Position numbers and translations under genes: made by a program. The notes under the pieces were generated by a model. That model worked only from the letters and a program-made list of their open reading frames with translations, was not told the DNA's origin and ran no database searches. Source: Deltaproteobacteria bacterium (GTDB taxonomy: Bacteria > Myxococcota > Myxococcia > Myxococcales > 40CM-4-68-19). Taken from it: a DNA stretch of 43,949 bases. Location: the NCBI GenBank assembly GCA_025358085.1, contig JANYKT010000039.1, positions 1 to 43,949 on the forward strand, given 5' to 3'. Positions 23,534-33,276 of this stretch are shown piece by piece (within the stretch, counting starts at the first letter, position 1; every line of letters starts with the position of its first letter).

Positions 23534-24957
23534 TCTTGCTGGGAGCCGCCTGCGCGACGGCGCGACCCGCGGCCGACGGCGCGCGACCCGCGGGCGACGA
23601 CGGCCGGTCCGCCGGCGACGGCGCGCGGTCTACCGGCGACGCTCGGCTCGCCACGCTCACCGCAGAAGCCATCCAGTTTCCCACCGTCGCCGGCAACCTC
23701 GAGGCGCGCGCGGGCTTCCAGGCCTGGGTGCGCCGGACCGCGCAGGGCCTGGGCCTGCAGACGCGCGAGGCCGATATGGTAGTCGAGGTCGAGCTCCCCG
23801 GCCCCCCCGGCGCACCGGTCCTTGGCCTGGTGGTGCACGGCGACGTGCAGCCGGTCGAGTCGAGCGCCTGGACCGAACCGCCTTTCAGCGGCCTGGTGCG
23901 CGATGGCTCGATCGTCGGCCGCGGCGCCGCCGATGACAAAGGCCCGCTGGTGCAAGCGCTCCTGGCAATGTCCGCGCTGCGCCCCGAGACGCGGACTTAC
24001 ACCGTTCGATTGCTGGTCGGCAGCGACGAAGAATCGGGCTCCTCCGATATGAAGGATTACCTGAAGGATCATGCCCCGCCCGCGTTCAGTCTGGTGCTCG
24101 ACTCCGCCTTTCCCGTCGTGGTCGGTGAGAAGGCGTGGAATGCCTTGACGGTGACCGCTCCGAAAGATGCCACCATCGAATTGTCTGCCGGACTCGCGCC
24201 CAGCATCGTGCCGGATAGTGCGCGGCTGAAGTGGCCCGGCGCAATGCTGCCCTCGAAAACGCCCGATCCGGGAACGCGCGCGGAGCTCGTCGATGGCACC
24301 CTCATCGTGCATGGAAAGTCGGCGCACTCGGGTGTCAATATCGAGGGCGGCCGCAACGCGCTGGTCTCGCTTGCCCGCTTGGTCGACGGCTTGTTGCCGC
24401 CCTCGGGAGCCCGCGACCTGCTTGCCTTTGCGCGCTTCGCCGGACAGGACCTGTACGGCACCTCTCTCGGTCTCATCAACGACGACCCGCTCTGGGGCCG
24501 CTTCAACGTCAATGTCGCCGTTATCAAGGACGGCACCTTGACCATCAACCTGCGCCGCCCGCCGCCCATGACCGGCCCGCAGCTCAAGGCGCATCTCGAT
24601 TCACTCGTGGCCGACTTCAATGCGCGCACTGGCGCAAAGCTGGTTGCCGGTGGCTACTACGCCGACGAGCCGCTGGTCTTCGATCCGCAGTCGCGCCTCG
24701 TGCGCCGGCTGATGGACGACTATGCGCGCGCAACCGGTACGCGCGAGAAGCCGGCTATCTCGGGCGGCGGTACTTATGCCAAGCGTTTGCCCCATGCCAT
24801 CGCCTTCGGGATGTGGTTTCCCGGAAAGCCGTATCCGGGGCATGACGTCGACGAAAAGATTTCCATCGCGGACCTGGAGCGCGGGTATGCCGTGCTGCTG
24901 GAAACCCTGCGCGATCTGGCCGAGCACGAGCCGCTGCAAGATCCGTTTGGCAAGTGA
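23506..24957 (+). CDS. M20-family metallodipeptidase, probably exported
   Basis: The 483-residue enzyme starts at TTG 23506 with GGAGGAGGG 8 bases upstream. The N-terminus NAAAAGLILLGAACATA looks like a signal with a loose lipobox (Cys16). A Pro/Ala/Asp repeat follows to residue 47. The zinc ligands are in VVHGDVQPV, GRGAADDKGP, SDEESGSSDM, SLVLDSAFP and GGGTYAKRLPHAI, and the lid has VHGKSAHSGVN. It fits the PepV/dipeptidase branch that uses co-catalytic zinc. It is likely a periplasmic or lipid-anchored peptide hydrolase. Confidence 0.87.
   Translation: MGNAAAAGLILLGAACATARPAADGARPAGDDGRSAGDGARSTGDARLATLTAEAIQFPTVAGNLEARAGFQAWVRRTAQGLGLQTREADMVVEVELPGPPGAPVLGLVVHGDVQPVESSAWTEPPFSGLVRDGSIVGRGAADDKGPLVQALLAMSALRPETRTYTVRLLVGSDEESGSSDMKDYLKDHAPPAFSLVLDSAFPVVVGEKAWNALTVTAPKDATIELSAGLAPSIVPDSARLKWPGAMLPSKTPDPGTRAELVDGTLIVHGKSAHSGVNIEGGRNALVSLARLVDGLLPPSGARDLLAFARFAGQDLYGTSLGLINDDPLWGRFNVNVAVIKDGTLTINLRRPPPMTGPQLKAHLDSLVADFNARTGAKLVAGGYYADEPLVFDPQSRLVRRLMDDYARATGTREKPAISGGGTYAKRLPHAIAFGMWFPGKPYPGHDVDEKISIADLERGYAVLLETLRDLAEHEPLQDPFGK
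23560..23646 (+). repeat. Degenerate seven-codon repeat after the M20 signal peptide
   Basis: Four decayed copies of a unit encoding about ARPAGDG (ARPAADG, ARPAGDD, GRSAGDG, ARSTGDA) lie between the signal region and the catalytic domain. It is a probable low-complexity tether, with GC-rich units of about 21 bases prone to slippage. Confidence 0.65.
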
Positions 24958-24973
24958 TAGCGTCCCCCGCCTC

Positions 24974-26110
24974 ATGACATCCCGACGACTCCAGGGCCTG
25001 GTCCAGTCCGACATCCGCCGCATGACGCGCGAGTGCGAGCGCGTGCAGGGCATCAACCTGGGCCAGGGCATCTGCGATCTGCCCACGCCGCCCCTGGTGC
25101 GCGATGGCGCCATCGCGGCCATTCGCGAGCAGAAGAGCACCTATTCATTCCCTGAAGGCACGCGCGAGTTGCGCGAGGCCATCGCGCGGAAGCTCGCTCG
25201 CGACAACGGCATTGCAGCCGACCCGGCCACGGAGATCTGCGTCACGACCGGCGCGAGCGGCGCCTTCACCTGCGCCGTCCACGCGCTGCTCGACCCCGGC
25301 GACGGCCTGCTCCTTCTGGAGCCATATTATGGCTATCACCTGAATGCGGCCATCGTGGCCGGGCTCATGCCGCAATTCCTCACGCTGCACCCGCCAGCAT
25401 TCGCTATCGACGAAGCCGCGCTGGAAGCAGCCATGACGCCGCAGACCAGGGCAATCGTCATCTGCACGCCGTCCAATCCCAGCGGGAAGATGTTCGGCGA
25501 GGCCGAATTGCAGGCCGTCGCGCGCGTCGCCCGCAAGCACGGCGTCTTCATCATCACCGACGAAATCTACGAATACATCCGCTATGACGGCCGCCCGCAT
25601 CTGTCGCCCGCGTGCTTCGCTCCCGAGCGGACGGTCAGCATCATGGGGCTGTCGAAGACCTTCAGCATCACCGGCTGGCGCCTGGGCTATGCCACCGGGC
25701 CCAAAGAATTGATTGCGCCAATGACGCTGGTCAATGACCTGTTCTATGTCTGCGCGCCCACTCCCCTGCAATGGGGCGCCGCGGCCGGGTTCGCGGCCCC
25801 GAAGTCCTACTTCGACGATCTGCAATCAAGCTATCAAGAGAAGCGCGATTTGATCTGCGCAACGCTGACCGCCGCGGGCCTGCCGCCCATCGTGCCGCAG
25901 GGCGCCTATTACGTCCTCGCCGATTGCTCGCGCCTGGGCCTTCCCACCGCGCGCGAAGCCGCGCTGGCGCTGCTCGAGCGCACTGGCGTCGCGTCGGTTC
26001 CGGGCAATTCTTTCTATCGCGGCGCGACCGGCGAAAAGCTGCTGCGCTTCTGCTTCGCCAAGGAAGACGACGTCCTGGCTGAAGCCTGCCGGAGGCTTCG
26101 CAAGGCATGA
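24974..26110 (+). CDS. Class I pyridoxal-phosphate aminotransferase (aspartate/kynurenine type)
   Basis: The 378-residue protein starts at ATG 24974, 16 bases after the M20 stop. It has INLGQGICDLPTPPLV, CVTTGASGAFTCAVHALL, CTPSNPSGKMF, ITDEIYEYIRYDGR (Asp/Tyr for the cofactor) and the Schiff-base lysine in GLSKTFSITGWRLGY; the tail has LLRFCFAKEDDVL. It is close to general aminotransferases AspC/KAT-like. Substrate not assignable. Its stop overlaps the MFS start by ATGA. Confidence 0.9.
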   Translation: MTSRRLQGLVQSDIRRMTRECERVQGINLGQGICDLPTPPLVRDGAIAAIREQKSTYSFPEGTRELREAIARKLARDNGIAADPATEICVTTGASGAFTCAVHALLDPGDGLLLLEPYYGYHLNAAIVAGLMPQFLTLHPPAFAIDEAALEAAMTPQTRAIVICTPSNPSGKMFGEAELQAVARVARKHGVFIITDEIYEYIRYDGRPHLSPACFAPERTVSIMGLSKTFSITGWRLGYATGPKELIAPMTLVNDLFYVCAPTPLQWGAAAGFAAPKSYFDDLQSSYQEKRDLICATLTAAGLPPIVPQGAYYVLADCSRLGLPTAREAALALLERTGVASVPGNSFYRGATGEKLLRFCFAKEDDVLAEACRRLRKA

Positions 26111-27408
26111 AGCGCAATCCGCTCCTCCCCATCTTCCTGATCGTGGTGGTCGATATCCTCGGCCTCACCATCATGCTGCCCCTCTTGCCCTTCTATGCCG
26201 AGCACTTCGGCGCCTCGGCATTCACGGTCGGACTCCTGGTCAGCAGCTATGCGGCATGCTCGCTGATTGCCGGCCCGCTGCTGGGCCGCATCTCCGACGG
26301 CGTGGGCCGCAAGCCCGTGCTGCTGGTCTCGCAGGCGGGCACTTTCGTCGGCTTTCTCATCCTCGCCTTCGCCAATACATTGTGGGTCGTTTTCCTGGCG
26401 AGAATCATTGATGGCCTCACCGCGGGAAACCTCTCGCTCGCGCAAGCGTATATCGCTGACGTCACCGAGCCGAAGGATCGCGCCAAGTCTTTCGCGGTGA
26501 TCGGAATCGCTTTCGGGATTGGCTTTCTCTTCGGTCCCGCGCTCTCAGGCTATCTCGCGCATTACTCGCTGCATTACCCGATCTTCGTCGCCGCCGGGTT
26601 GTCTTTGACCAGCATCGTCTGCACCGCCACGCTGCTGCCCAGCACGCCGCCGCGGCCCGCGGCGGCAATCGCGCCTGCCACGGTTGCTCCCGCTGCGCCC
26701 GCGATTGGGTCCGTGGCGGAACAAGTGCCCGAGCCGGTGCCCGAGCCTGCTGGCCGCCGCTTGCGTCTGCTTGATTGGGGCACCTATTTTCAATACTTCC
26801 GGCGACCGGTCCTGTCGGGCCTCTTGTGGGAGTTCTTTTGCTTCTGCCTCGCCTTTTCGACTTTTACTTCCGGGTTCGCACTCTTTGCCGAGCGCCGCTT
26901 CACCTGGCACGGCCTGCCCTTCGGTCCCAAGCAGGTCGGCTACGTCTTTGCTTATTCAGGCTTGCTCGGCATCATCCTGCAGGGCGGCTTGATTGGCCGG
27001 CTGGTCAAGCGCTTTGGCGAGGTAAAGCTGATTACCGCCGGCTTCGTCGCCGCGGTCATCGGCTACACCTTTCTCGGCTTCTCAACCACCCTCGCCATTC
27101 TCCTCATCGGCGCCACCTTCGCCTCGTTCAGCAACGGCGTGCTCCGGCCTGCGCTCACCAGCCTGATTACCCAGAACGTCTCACGCGGCGAGCAAGGGGT
27201 GGTGCTGGGCCTGACGCAGTCGCTGCTTTCGGTGGCGCAGATCATCGCGCCCACCATCGCGGGAATCCTCATTGACCGCGGCTATCTGACCGCCTGGGCC
27301 CTCTGGGCTGCAGTCATTTCGGTGGTGGCGCTGGTGCTCAATCGCAAGGCGCGCGCGGCGCGGATGTTGAAGCACGGCCTAGCCCCGCAGCCTGCAACAG
27401 CCGGCTGA
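26107..27408 (+). CDS. MFS transporter, TetA-like DHA1 drug/proton antiporter
   Basis: The 433-residue, 12-span protein has the DHA1 signature GRISDGVGRKPVLLVSQAG (loop 2-3) and LARIIDGLTAGNLSLAQAYI with DVTEPKDRAKSF (motif C region), as in TetA-like exporters. The central loop is Pro/Ala-rich (about 180-215). It is coupled to the aminotransferase and may export its product, though an amphiphile pump is as likely. The 7-base gap to convergent RMD1 leaves no room for a separate terminator. Confidence 0.88.
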   Translation: MKRNPLLPIFLIVVVDILGLTIMLPLLPFYAEHFGASAFTVGLLVSSYAACSLIAGPLLGRISDGVGRKPVLLVSQAGTFVGFLILAFANTLWVVFLARIIDGLTAGNLSLAQAYIADVTEPKDRAKSFAVIGIAFGIGFLFGPALSGYLAHYSLHYPIFVAAGLSLTSIVCTATLLPSTPPRPAAAIAPATVAPAAPAIGSVAEQVPEPVPEPAGRRLRLLDWGTYFQYFRRPVLSGLLWEFFCFCLAFSTFTSGFALFAERRFTWHGLPFGPKQVGYVFAYSGLLGIILQGGLIGRLVKRFGEVKLITAGFVAAVIGYTFLGFSTTLAILLIGATFASFSNGVLRPALTSLITQNVSRGEQGVVLGLTQSLLSVAQIIAPTIAGILIDRGYLTAWALWAAVISVVALVLNRKARAARMLKHGLAPQPATAG

Positions 27409-27415
27409 TTTGAAT

Positions 27416-28282
27416 CTACGCGCGGCGCCAGATCTCGAGCACCAGTTCAACCACGATCAGCGCGGCAATGAAGACTTCCAGCAGCATCATACGGCGGTCG
27501 CGCGCGACGTCCAGCACCAGCTCCAGCGTATCCTGCACCGAGCGCAGCTTCTGCTCCAGCGCAGCATATCGATCGGCCAGGTCGAACTCGGCGCGCAAGT
27601 CGTCATAAATGCGATCCATGGCCGCGTCGTCCCAGGTGGCATCGGGCTTGTCGAGCAGCGTCAGCACTGAAATCACCTCGCTGCGCGTCGCGATGGCGTG
27701 GCCGATGAATCGATGCAGCTTGCCAGTGGCCAGCGGGACCGTACCGCGCTTTTCGAGCGGCTCGACCAGCCGGGAGGTGCGCTCGAAGAGTTCGCTGACG
27801 ATGCGCTCGTAATACTCCATAGCCGCGCTCTGGGCGACGATGAGCGCGACCACGCCGACGCGCTCGGGCGTGAACCGGTCGGCGATCAGCACGCCATCGA
27901 CGATATCAACCTGCGCTCCGGGCACTTCACGCGCCGTGAAGCTCTCGCGCACGACTCGCGTGGTCAGTCCGGGCCGCGCGGCATTGAGCCTTTGCAGGAC
28001 CGACTCGCGCTGTGCCGCGGTGGCGTTGTGAAAGGCGATGGCGCCGAAAGGATAGAGAAAGAACGTGGCCGTCCCATCGCTCCCGCGCACCTCGCGGGGA
28101 CTCGAGCGCGCGCCGGGAAAGGCGGGCAACAGGTCGCGCAGGACGAGGTTCTCCTCGAAAGCGACCGCCGAGAACTGGTGCGTGCTCGAGGTTGCGGAAG
28201 GGGTCGAGTCCGCCGCGGCCGAAGATAGCGATTCCGCAGAAGCCCGCGGGCCCACCGCGTCCCCAGGCCGCGGCGGCGGCAA
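27416..28282 (-). CDS. RMD1/YagE (DUF155) family protein
   Basis: The 288-residue protein has FYPFGAIAFHNAT-like and VVALIVAQSAAMEYYERIV blocks, a long coiled helix (DRYAALEQKLRSVQDTLEL), and a C-terminal membrane anchor (MLLEVFIAALIVVELVLEIW). Eukaryotic relatives sit in mitochondria, and the bacterial role is unknown. The start is doubtful: TTG 28282 lies 3 bases after the TonB-gene stop, but homology begins only around residue 36, and a GTG nine codons in is an option. Confidence 0.8.
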   Translation of the reverse strand: MPPPRPGDAVGPRASAESLSSAAADSTPSATSSTHQFSAVAFEENLVLRDLLPAFPGARSSPREVRGSDGTATFFLYPFGAIAFHNATAAQRESVLQRLNAARPGLTTRVVRESFTAREVPGAQVDIVDGVLIADRFTPERVGVVALIVAQSAAMEYYERIVSELFERTSRLVEPLEKRGTVPLATGKLHRFIGHAIATRSEVISVLTLLDKPDATWDDAAMDRIYDDLRAEFDLADRYAALEQKLRSVQDTLELVLDVARDRRMMLLEVFIAALIVVELVLEIWRRA

Positions 28283-28285
28283 GGG

Positions 28286-29560
28286 CTAGAACCCGCGCGC
28301 TGCGGGCGAGCCCGGCAGGTACGCGGGCCCGATCTGCATGCGCATGCCGCCCGCCGCCGCCAGGAGCGTGAAGGCGAATGGGAGCCGCACCTCACCCTGC
28401 CCGCCCAGCAAGCCGGGCGGCGGGTTGGGGAAGCGCTCGACCACCTTGAACGCCTCGACCGCGACGCTGTCCAGATACGGCACGCCCGATGACGTCGCGA
28501 CCTTCACTTCGGTGATCTCACCCTGTCGATCAAGCGTAAATTCAATCACCGTGCGGCGATCTTTATAGGAGTAGAGCTGGCCAGTCGGATCCCGGCTGCC
28601 GGCGGCGTCCTGCACCTTCTGCGTCCAGACGCGGCCGACGGTCTCTTTCACGCGATTCAAAAAGCCAGCGTACTTGAAGCTGCGGCTATTGAGCAGCGTC
28701 TCGTTGCCCTCTTCCACGTCGCGCAAATCGTCTGGCATCGGCCCGCCCGCAACGGGCCCGCTCGCGCCATCGAGCATCGGAGAATCCAGCGTCAACTTCA
28801 ACGGGCCTTGCGCGCCCGGCGCTCCGGACGACGCGCCTGGGGCCCCTGCGCCCACACTCGACGGCTTGTTGCTGGTCCCCGGATCGGCCATGGCCACGCG
28901 CTTGCCGTCCCCCTTGACGGCCTGGGAGGTCTCGCGGTTCTGCAGCGTGCCTTTCTCCGAAGGATCGATGTGCAACGCATCCCGCCGACCGTGGCTCGGA
29001 AGCTCAGCAAGCTGCTTGGGCCGTGCCTGCTCGACGCCGCCCCCGCGCCCATCCTCGCCCGGCGTGGGCGTCGTCGCGGCCGGCGGCCTCGCCTTCTCGT
29101 TCTTGCCTTCTTTCTGCACCTTCGAGAGCGCGTTCTTGAAGAACGCCGAGGTCTCTTTCGCGCGCGTCTCCTTCAGTACCCGGCTGTCGCGCTCCGAGAG
29201 ATACTTGGTGGGCTTTTCAGGAGCCCGCTCGTCCACCGGCGGGCCGAGCGCCACCACTTGCCCGTTCAGCTTCTCCTCCGGCTCAGGAATCGGCGCGAGC
29301 GCCGGTGGCAGCTTCGGCTGCAACGCGGGATTCGTCTCTGCCTGTGTGGCGACGGGTCCGGCCTGGCCCGCCTGCTTTTGCTGATTCGCGGTCCGCGGTT
29401 GACCCACCAGCGAGACCACTTGCCGCTTCACGCGCGTGGGCAGGTGAAAGATGGCGTCCTTCGCAATCCACGGCAGCAGCAAAAGGTGCGCAGCGACCGA
29501 CACCGCCAAGGCGATGGTCAGCCGCCTTCCGCGGCGAATGGGCTTTTGCGGCAGCGGCAT
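28286..29560 (-). CDS. TonB-family energy transducer / periplasmic linker protein
   Basis: The 424-residue protein has one N-terminal span (LTIALAVSVAAHLLLLPWI). A long Pro/Gly/Lys-rich periplasmic stretch follows. The TonB C-terminal domain is at about 310-405 (RRTVIEFTLDRQGEITEVKV, SSGVPYLDSVAVEAFK, FPNPPPGLLGG). ATG 29560. It resembles myxobacterial TonB/AgmX-like proteins that couple inner-membrane motors to outer-membrane partners. No ExbB/ExbD genes are nearby. RMD1 follows at once. Confidence 0.82.
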   Translation of the reverse strand: MPLPQKPIRRGRRLTIALAVSVAAHLLLLPWIAKDAIFHLPTRVKRQVVSLVGQPRTANQQKQAGQAGPVATQAETNPALQPKLPPALAPIPEPEEKLNGQVVALGPPVDERAPEKPTKYLSERDSRVLKETRAKETSAFFKNALSKVQKEGKNEKARPPAATTPTPGEDGRGGGVEQARPKQLAELPSHGRRDALHIDPSEKGTLQNRETSQAVKGDGKRVAMADPGTSNKPSSVGAGAPGASSGAPGAQGPLKLTLDSPMLDGASGPVAGGPMPDDLRDVEEGNETLLNSRSFKYAGFLNRVKETVGRVWTQKVQDAAGSRDPTGQLYSYKDRRTVIEFTLDRQGEITEVKVATSSGVPYLDSVAVEAFKVVERFPNPPPGLLGGQGEVRLPFAFTLLAAAGGMRMQIGPAYLPGSPAARGF

Positions 29561-29691
29561 TCGGTAGGGAGTGTAGCCCTACGCGGTGCAACGGGCGAGA
29601 GATCCGTCTTCCGGCAGTTCGCTTTGGACGATTCGGGAGCGAGCACTGACCGGCTAACAACGGGAAAAGCCGGCGCGTTCCCGCGACTGTT

Positions 29692-31413
29692 TCAGTATGT
29701 TTTCTCCGGCGCCGCGCCCGAGTAGTACCAGTCGAGAATGCTGCGGTACGACGCGCCCCGCTGCGCGCGGCCGATGGCGCCTGTCTGGCACATCCCGCTG
29801 CCGTGGCCCCAGCCGCCGCCGGTGAAGACCCACTCGCCCTTGACTTTCTCGACCACGAACATGCCGCTGTTCAAGTTCCGGAAGAGGCGGCGGATCGCGA
29901 GCTCGCCGTAGACTCGCGTGGCGCCGAGGGAGCCCTCGATGCGCAATACGCGAGCACGTCCCGAGATGCCCCGGCCTTCCACGGTGAGGGAGCGAGCGTG
30001 CCCTACACCAAGCGCAGCGCACAGCTCATCAACCTCTTTCCCTGAGAACGCTTTGCGCCAGCGGACCTTGTCGGGCTTGGCGAGCCCCGAAAGCGCGCAG
30101 TAGCTGGGCACCGGCCAGAGCTTGATGAAGCGCCCGACCAGCGCCTCTCCGATGCCATTGATGAAGCGTGCCATGGCATGCGCTTTACTATCGAAATCAG
30201 GACGTCCGCGTAGCGATGGATCGGCCGGCCCGCCCCAGACTGCGTCATTGTCCTCGGTATATCCGCCGCAGACTGCTGAATAGACCGAGTCTACCAATCG
30301 CGACTCGCCATCTGCCTTGGCAAAGAGCGCCTCGCCGCGGGTGCCGTCCACCGCCGCGTCGGTGCCGCGCTCCTCGGCTTTCACGCCTTTGTAGACCTGG
30401 CAATGCTGCTCGGCGCAGAGCAGGTACGGGTCGCCCAGGTGGCGCGCGCCGATTTTCGCCAGCACCTCGCCGCGTGCCGTGACCGCCTGCGCCTTGAGTG
30501 CTTCGATATGAGCATTGGGAAATATCTCACTCGGCACCACGCCTTTGACCAGCCGCTCCATCGGCACCGCTGCCACCAGCGCCAACAAGCCCTGCGCGTC
30601 CACGGTGGCGAAGAGCCGCGCGGGATAAGTGCGTGTCTCGAATCCGTGGAAGCTATAGCCCTGCCCGAACTCGACCTCTTCCACGGAGATCCCTTGATCC
30701 GCCGAGAGTTCGAGTGCGCTCTCGCCAATGGCCCTGAGCTCGCCCGCCGGATCGCGCAGCTCGATGCGCCCCTGGGGCCGCGCAGCCAGCTCGCGGTGCA
30801 GCTGCGGCCGGATGCCGAACTTCTTCGCCAGCTCCGTTGCCTGCTGCTGCGCGCCGGCCTCGGTCGCGTCGCCCTCCGCGAGTATCGCGTAGCGCCGTGT
30901 ATCAACGACATGCCCCGCGATACCGTAAACCTCGCCCACCGACGTTGTCCGAATCGGCACGCCTTTCGCAATCCAATCCTTTTGCGAGCGCGCGAGACCC
31001 TGCTTATCGGCAAACCGGAGCTGCTCCAGCTCGACCCACGAGGCACCGACGCTCGGCGTACCGTTCTTGAGCCGCAGCGTCCAGCGGCCCTCGGCGCCAT
31101 TCTGCACCTTGCTCTCCGTCTCGCCCGCTGCCGTGCGTGCTCTCGCAGAAAGCGGACTTCTGGGGGCGAGCACGATCTCCGTCCTTCCCTCGACGACGCG
31201 CACGGTGATGAGCGGCTGTCCGTCCTCGAAGGAGAGCCTGCGCGAATAGAGCAACTCGAGTGGATCGTCCGGCATCGGCGCGCCGGAAAAGAGTGACTCG
31301 CCAGCGTCCGCCACCGGCTGTGCGCTTTCGGCCTCTGCGCCGCGGGCCAGCGTCCCGGCCCGGGCGCGCGCCGCGGCGGCAAGCAGAAATCCCAGGAAGC
31401 CGCGCCGCTTCAT
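29692..31413 (-). CDS. SpoIID/LytB-domain peptidoglycan lytic protein, exported
   Basis: The 573-residue protein starts MKRRGFLGFLLAAAARARAG, a signal with a twin-arginine-like KRRGF. The N-terminal 250 residues are specific to it. The SpoIID domain is at about 270-560, with the core VPMERLVKGVVPSEIFPNAH containing the expected catalytic Glu, then EALKAQAVTARGEV, TDAAVDGTRGEALF and the final GGGWGHGSGMCQTGAIG. SpoIID enzymes are lytic transglycosylases acting on denuded glycan. It overlaps the aminotransferase gene by ATGA and is followed 131 bases later by the TonB-like gene. Confidence 0.88.
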   Translation of the reverse strand: MKRRGFLGFLLAAAARARAGTLARGAEAESAQPVADAGESLFSGAPMPDDPLELLYSRRLSFEDGQPLITVRVVEGRTEIVLAPRSPLSARARTAAGETESKVQNGAEGRWTLRLKNGTPSVGASWVELEQLRFADKQGLARSQKDWIAKGVPIRTTSVGEVYGIAGHVVDTRRYAILAEGDATEAGAQQQATELAKKFGIRPQLHRELAARPQGRIELRDPAGELRAIGESALELSADQGISVEEVEFGQGYSFHGFETRTYPARLFATVDAQGLLALVAAVPMERLVKGVVPSEIFPNAHIEALKAQAVTARGEVLAKIGARHLGDPYLLCAEQHCQVYKGVKAEERGTDAAVDGTRGEALFAKADGESRLVDSVYSAVCGGYTEDNDAVWGGPADPSLRGRPDFDSKAHAMARFINGIGEALVGRFIKLWPVPSYCALSGLAKPDKVRWRKAFSGKEVDELCAALGVGHARSLTVEGRGISGRARVLRIEGSLGATRVYGELAIRRLFRNLNSGMFVVEKVKGEWVFTGGGWGHGSGMCQTGAIGRAQRGASYRSILDWYYSGAAPEKTY

Positions 31414-32297
31414 GCCTGCAGCGCGTGCTTGCGAAAGACCTGGCGCAGCCTGCGCGACAGCGGCCCCGGCACGCCGTCGCCCACCGCGCGCGTGCGGCTG
31501 TCGCCTGCGCTCTCGAGGAAGACCAGTCTGGTGACCGGCATCACCTCGCGAATGCTGCTGGTCAGAAACACCTCGTCCGCCTCGGCGAGCGCCTCCGCCC
31601 CGTGCGGCTCCTCGCGGACAATCAATTGCTCCGCACGCGCAAGGTCAATGAGGATCCCTCGCGTGACACCTTCGAGCATCCCCAGCCGGAGCGGCGGAGT
31701 CACCAGCACGCCGCCGCGCGCGAAAAATATATTGCTCGTCGACGCTTCGGTAACCTGACCCTTCAAGTCCAGCAATATGGCATCGTCCGCCTGCGCGCCG
31801 TGCGACTCACCGAGCGCGAGTATGTTGTTGAGATAGTTTCCCGTTTTGAGCGCCGGATCCAGCGACTGCGGCGAATTCCTCCGCGTGCGCACGATGGCCA
31901 CTTTGAGGCCCTGCTCATATTGAGACTCAGGAGGTACTTCGAGCGGCTTGACGATATAGATGAGCCGCGAGTGCCCCTCCGCCAGGTGCGGGCTGAGCCC
32001 GAATCTTCCCTCGCCGCGCGTCACGATGATGCGCGCGTACGACTCGACATTGCCAGCCGCATCGAGGGTCCGCTGCAGCTCCGCTTCGAGATGGACTCTG
32101 GATGGCAACGTCAGCCCGATGCGCCCCGCCGTCCGCTCCATCCTGTCGAAATGCTTCGCGAGCGCGAAGACCCGTCCGCCATAGGTCCGCACCACCTCAT
32201 AGACGGAGTCGCCATAGAGAAAGCCGCGGTCCAGCACGGGCACCAGCGCCTGCTCAGGCGGCAAAAGGCGCCCCTCGATATTGCACAAGATGGACAT
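31410..32297 (-). CDS. Class IV aminotransferase (BCAT / D-aminotransferase / ADC-lyase type)
   Basis: The 295-residue protein starts at ATG 32297 (MSILCNIEGRLLPPEQALV). DRGFLYGDSVYEVVRTYGG is the fold-IV signature. PLP Lys is in LDPALKTGNYLNNILA. VTEASTSNIFF and GVTRGILIDLA complete it. Which reaction (branched-chain, D-amino acid, or aminodeoxychorismate lyase) cannot be told by eye. The gene precedes SpoIID in an ATGA-coupled pair; a D-amino-acid role would fit a cell-wall neighbour but is speculation. The longer frame to 32450 is not supported. Confidence 0.87.
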   Translation of the reverse strand: MSILCNIEGRLLPPEQALVPVLDRGFLYGDSVYEVVRTYGGRVFALAKHFDRMERTAGRIGLTLPSRVHLEAELQRTLDAAGNVESYARIIVTRGEGRFGLSPHLAEGHSRLIYIVKPLEVPPESQYEQGLKVAIVRTRRNSPQSLDPALKTGNYLNNILALGESHGAQADDAILLDLKGQVTEASTSNIFFARGGVLVTPPLRLGMLEGVTRGILIDLARAEQLIVREEPHGAEALAEADEVFLTSSIREVMPVTRLVFLESAGDSRTRAVGDGVPGPLSRRLRQVFRKHALQA

Positions 32298-32482
32298 CGC
32301 GCTCTTCTGGTACCCCCGCCGATCGGCGCGCGCAACCTCGGCTCTTCCCGCGCTCTCGGCTCGATGTTTGCCTGGCTGCCGCTCCGCAGGTCCGGGCGAC
32401 GCCGTGGTCGCGCCCGCATCGCGATGACAAGGGACGCGAATCCGGTGCACGTCCGCCCGTGATGCGATAGAAGACCTTCCGC

Positions 32483-32555
<73 letters not shown>

Positions 32556-32657
32556 CTCAAAACGACAGCAAAATCAGCGCTTTCCGATGGATCGGCCGCG
32601 GACGCATTGCCTCCGAAGTTGGCCGTGATGCAATCCTGGTGGAGTTTGTACACGCCA

Positions 32658-33257
32658 TCAGGGAGCTTTCGGTGCCCGAGAACCTGACCTGGAAGCCGGA
32701 TCCGCAGGCCCGTCTCGAACCTCGCTCGTGACCCGCGACAGCGCGTCGGTCGTCTCCGTCACGCGCCCGCCGGCGTCGTGGGTCCGCTTGGTCACCAGCT
32801 TGCGCGCGCGGCCGACACCGTCGGTCGTGGGGAAGCCAGCCCCGGTATCCACCGTGGTGGAGAAGGACTGGTCGAAATCGTCCAGCTCTTCCAGGCTGAC
32901 GACGCCCCGCCGGTCGGTGCGCTCGATCGTGTGCGCGTCGTCGTAGCGATTGAGCTGGGTGTATCGGGTGCTGCCGGTGACCGCGCTGGTCACTGTCTCG
33001 TCGATCTCAACCGGCCGCCGCAGCTCGTCGTAGAAGGTCTTCCGCACGACGTGCGCCGACGGGCCGCTCAGCGTCAGCGCATGCAGCGACACCAGCGGCA
33101 CAACGGCTGCCAGCAACGGCCGTCCACAGAGCAGCGCGTTCAGCACGAGGCTATCCTGCACGCCCCGGGGCCACGATCTCATCCGCCGGCGTGCTCGTTG
33201 CTCATTCGGAGACCCAAGGGCCGCATCTTGGCTGGCGGGATTCTGCGCCGCGAACAT
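32658..33257 (-). pseudogene. RHS/YD-repeat protein fragment
   Basis: Within this 199-codon frame, residues from about 68 read VRKTFYDELRRPVEID, YTQLNRYDDAHTIERTDRRG, then KLVTKRTHDAGGRVTETTDA and LSRVTSEVRDG. These are degenerate YD/RHS repeats that build toxin-encapsulating shells. The N-terminal 60 residues and the last 15 do not look like RHS. A working RHS protein is over 1000 residues, so this is a broken piece, on the same strand as the toxin tips and immunity genes that lie upstream of it. Confidence 0.75.
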
Positions 33258-33276
33258 CTCTACGGCGACAATGAGT

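Noticed and set aside
32556-32660. att-like direct repeat of the tRNA-Lys 3' end marking an integrated island
   Set aside because: I looked for a second copy of the GTTCGATCCCCAGG region in the following 2.2 kb and saw none, and no integrase gene is present.
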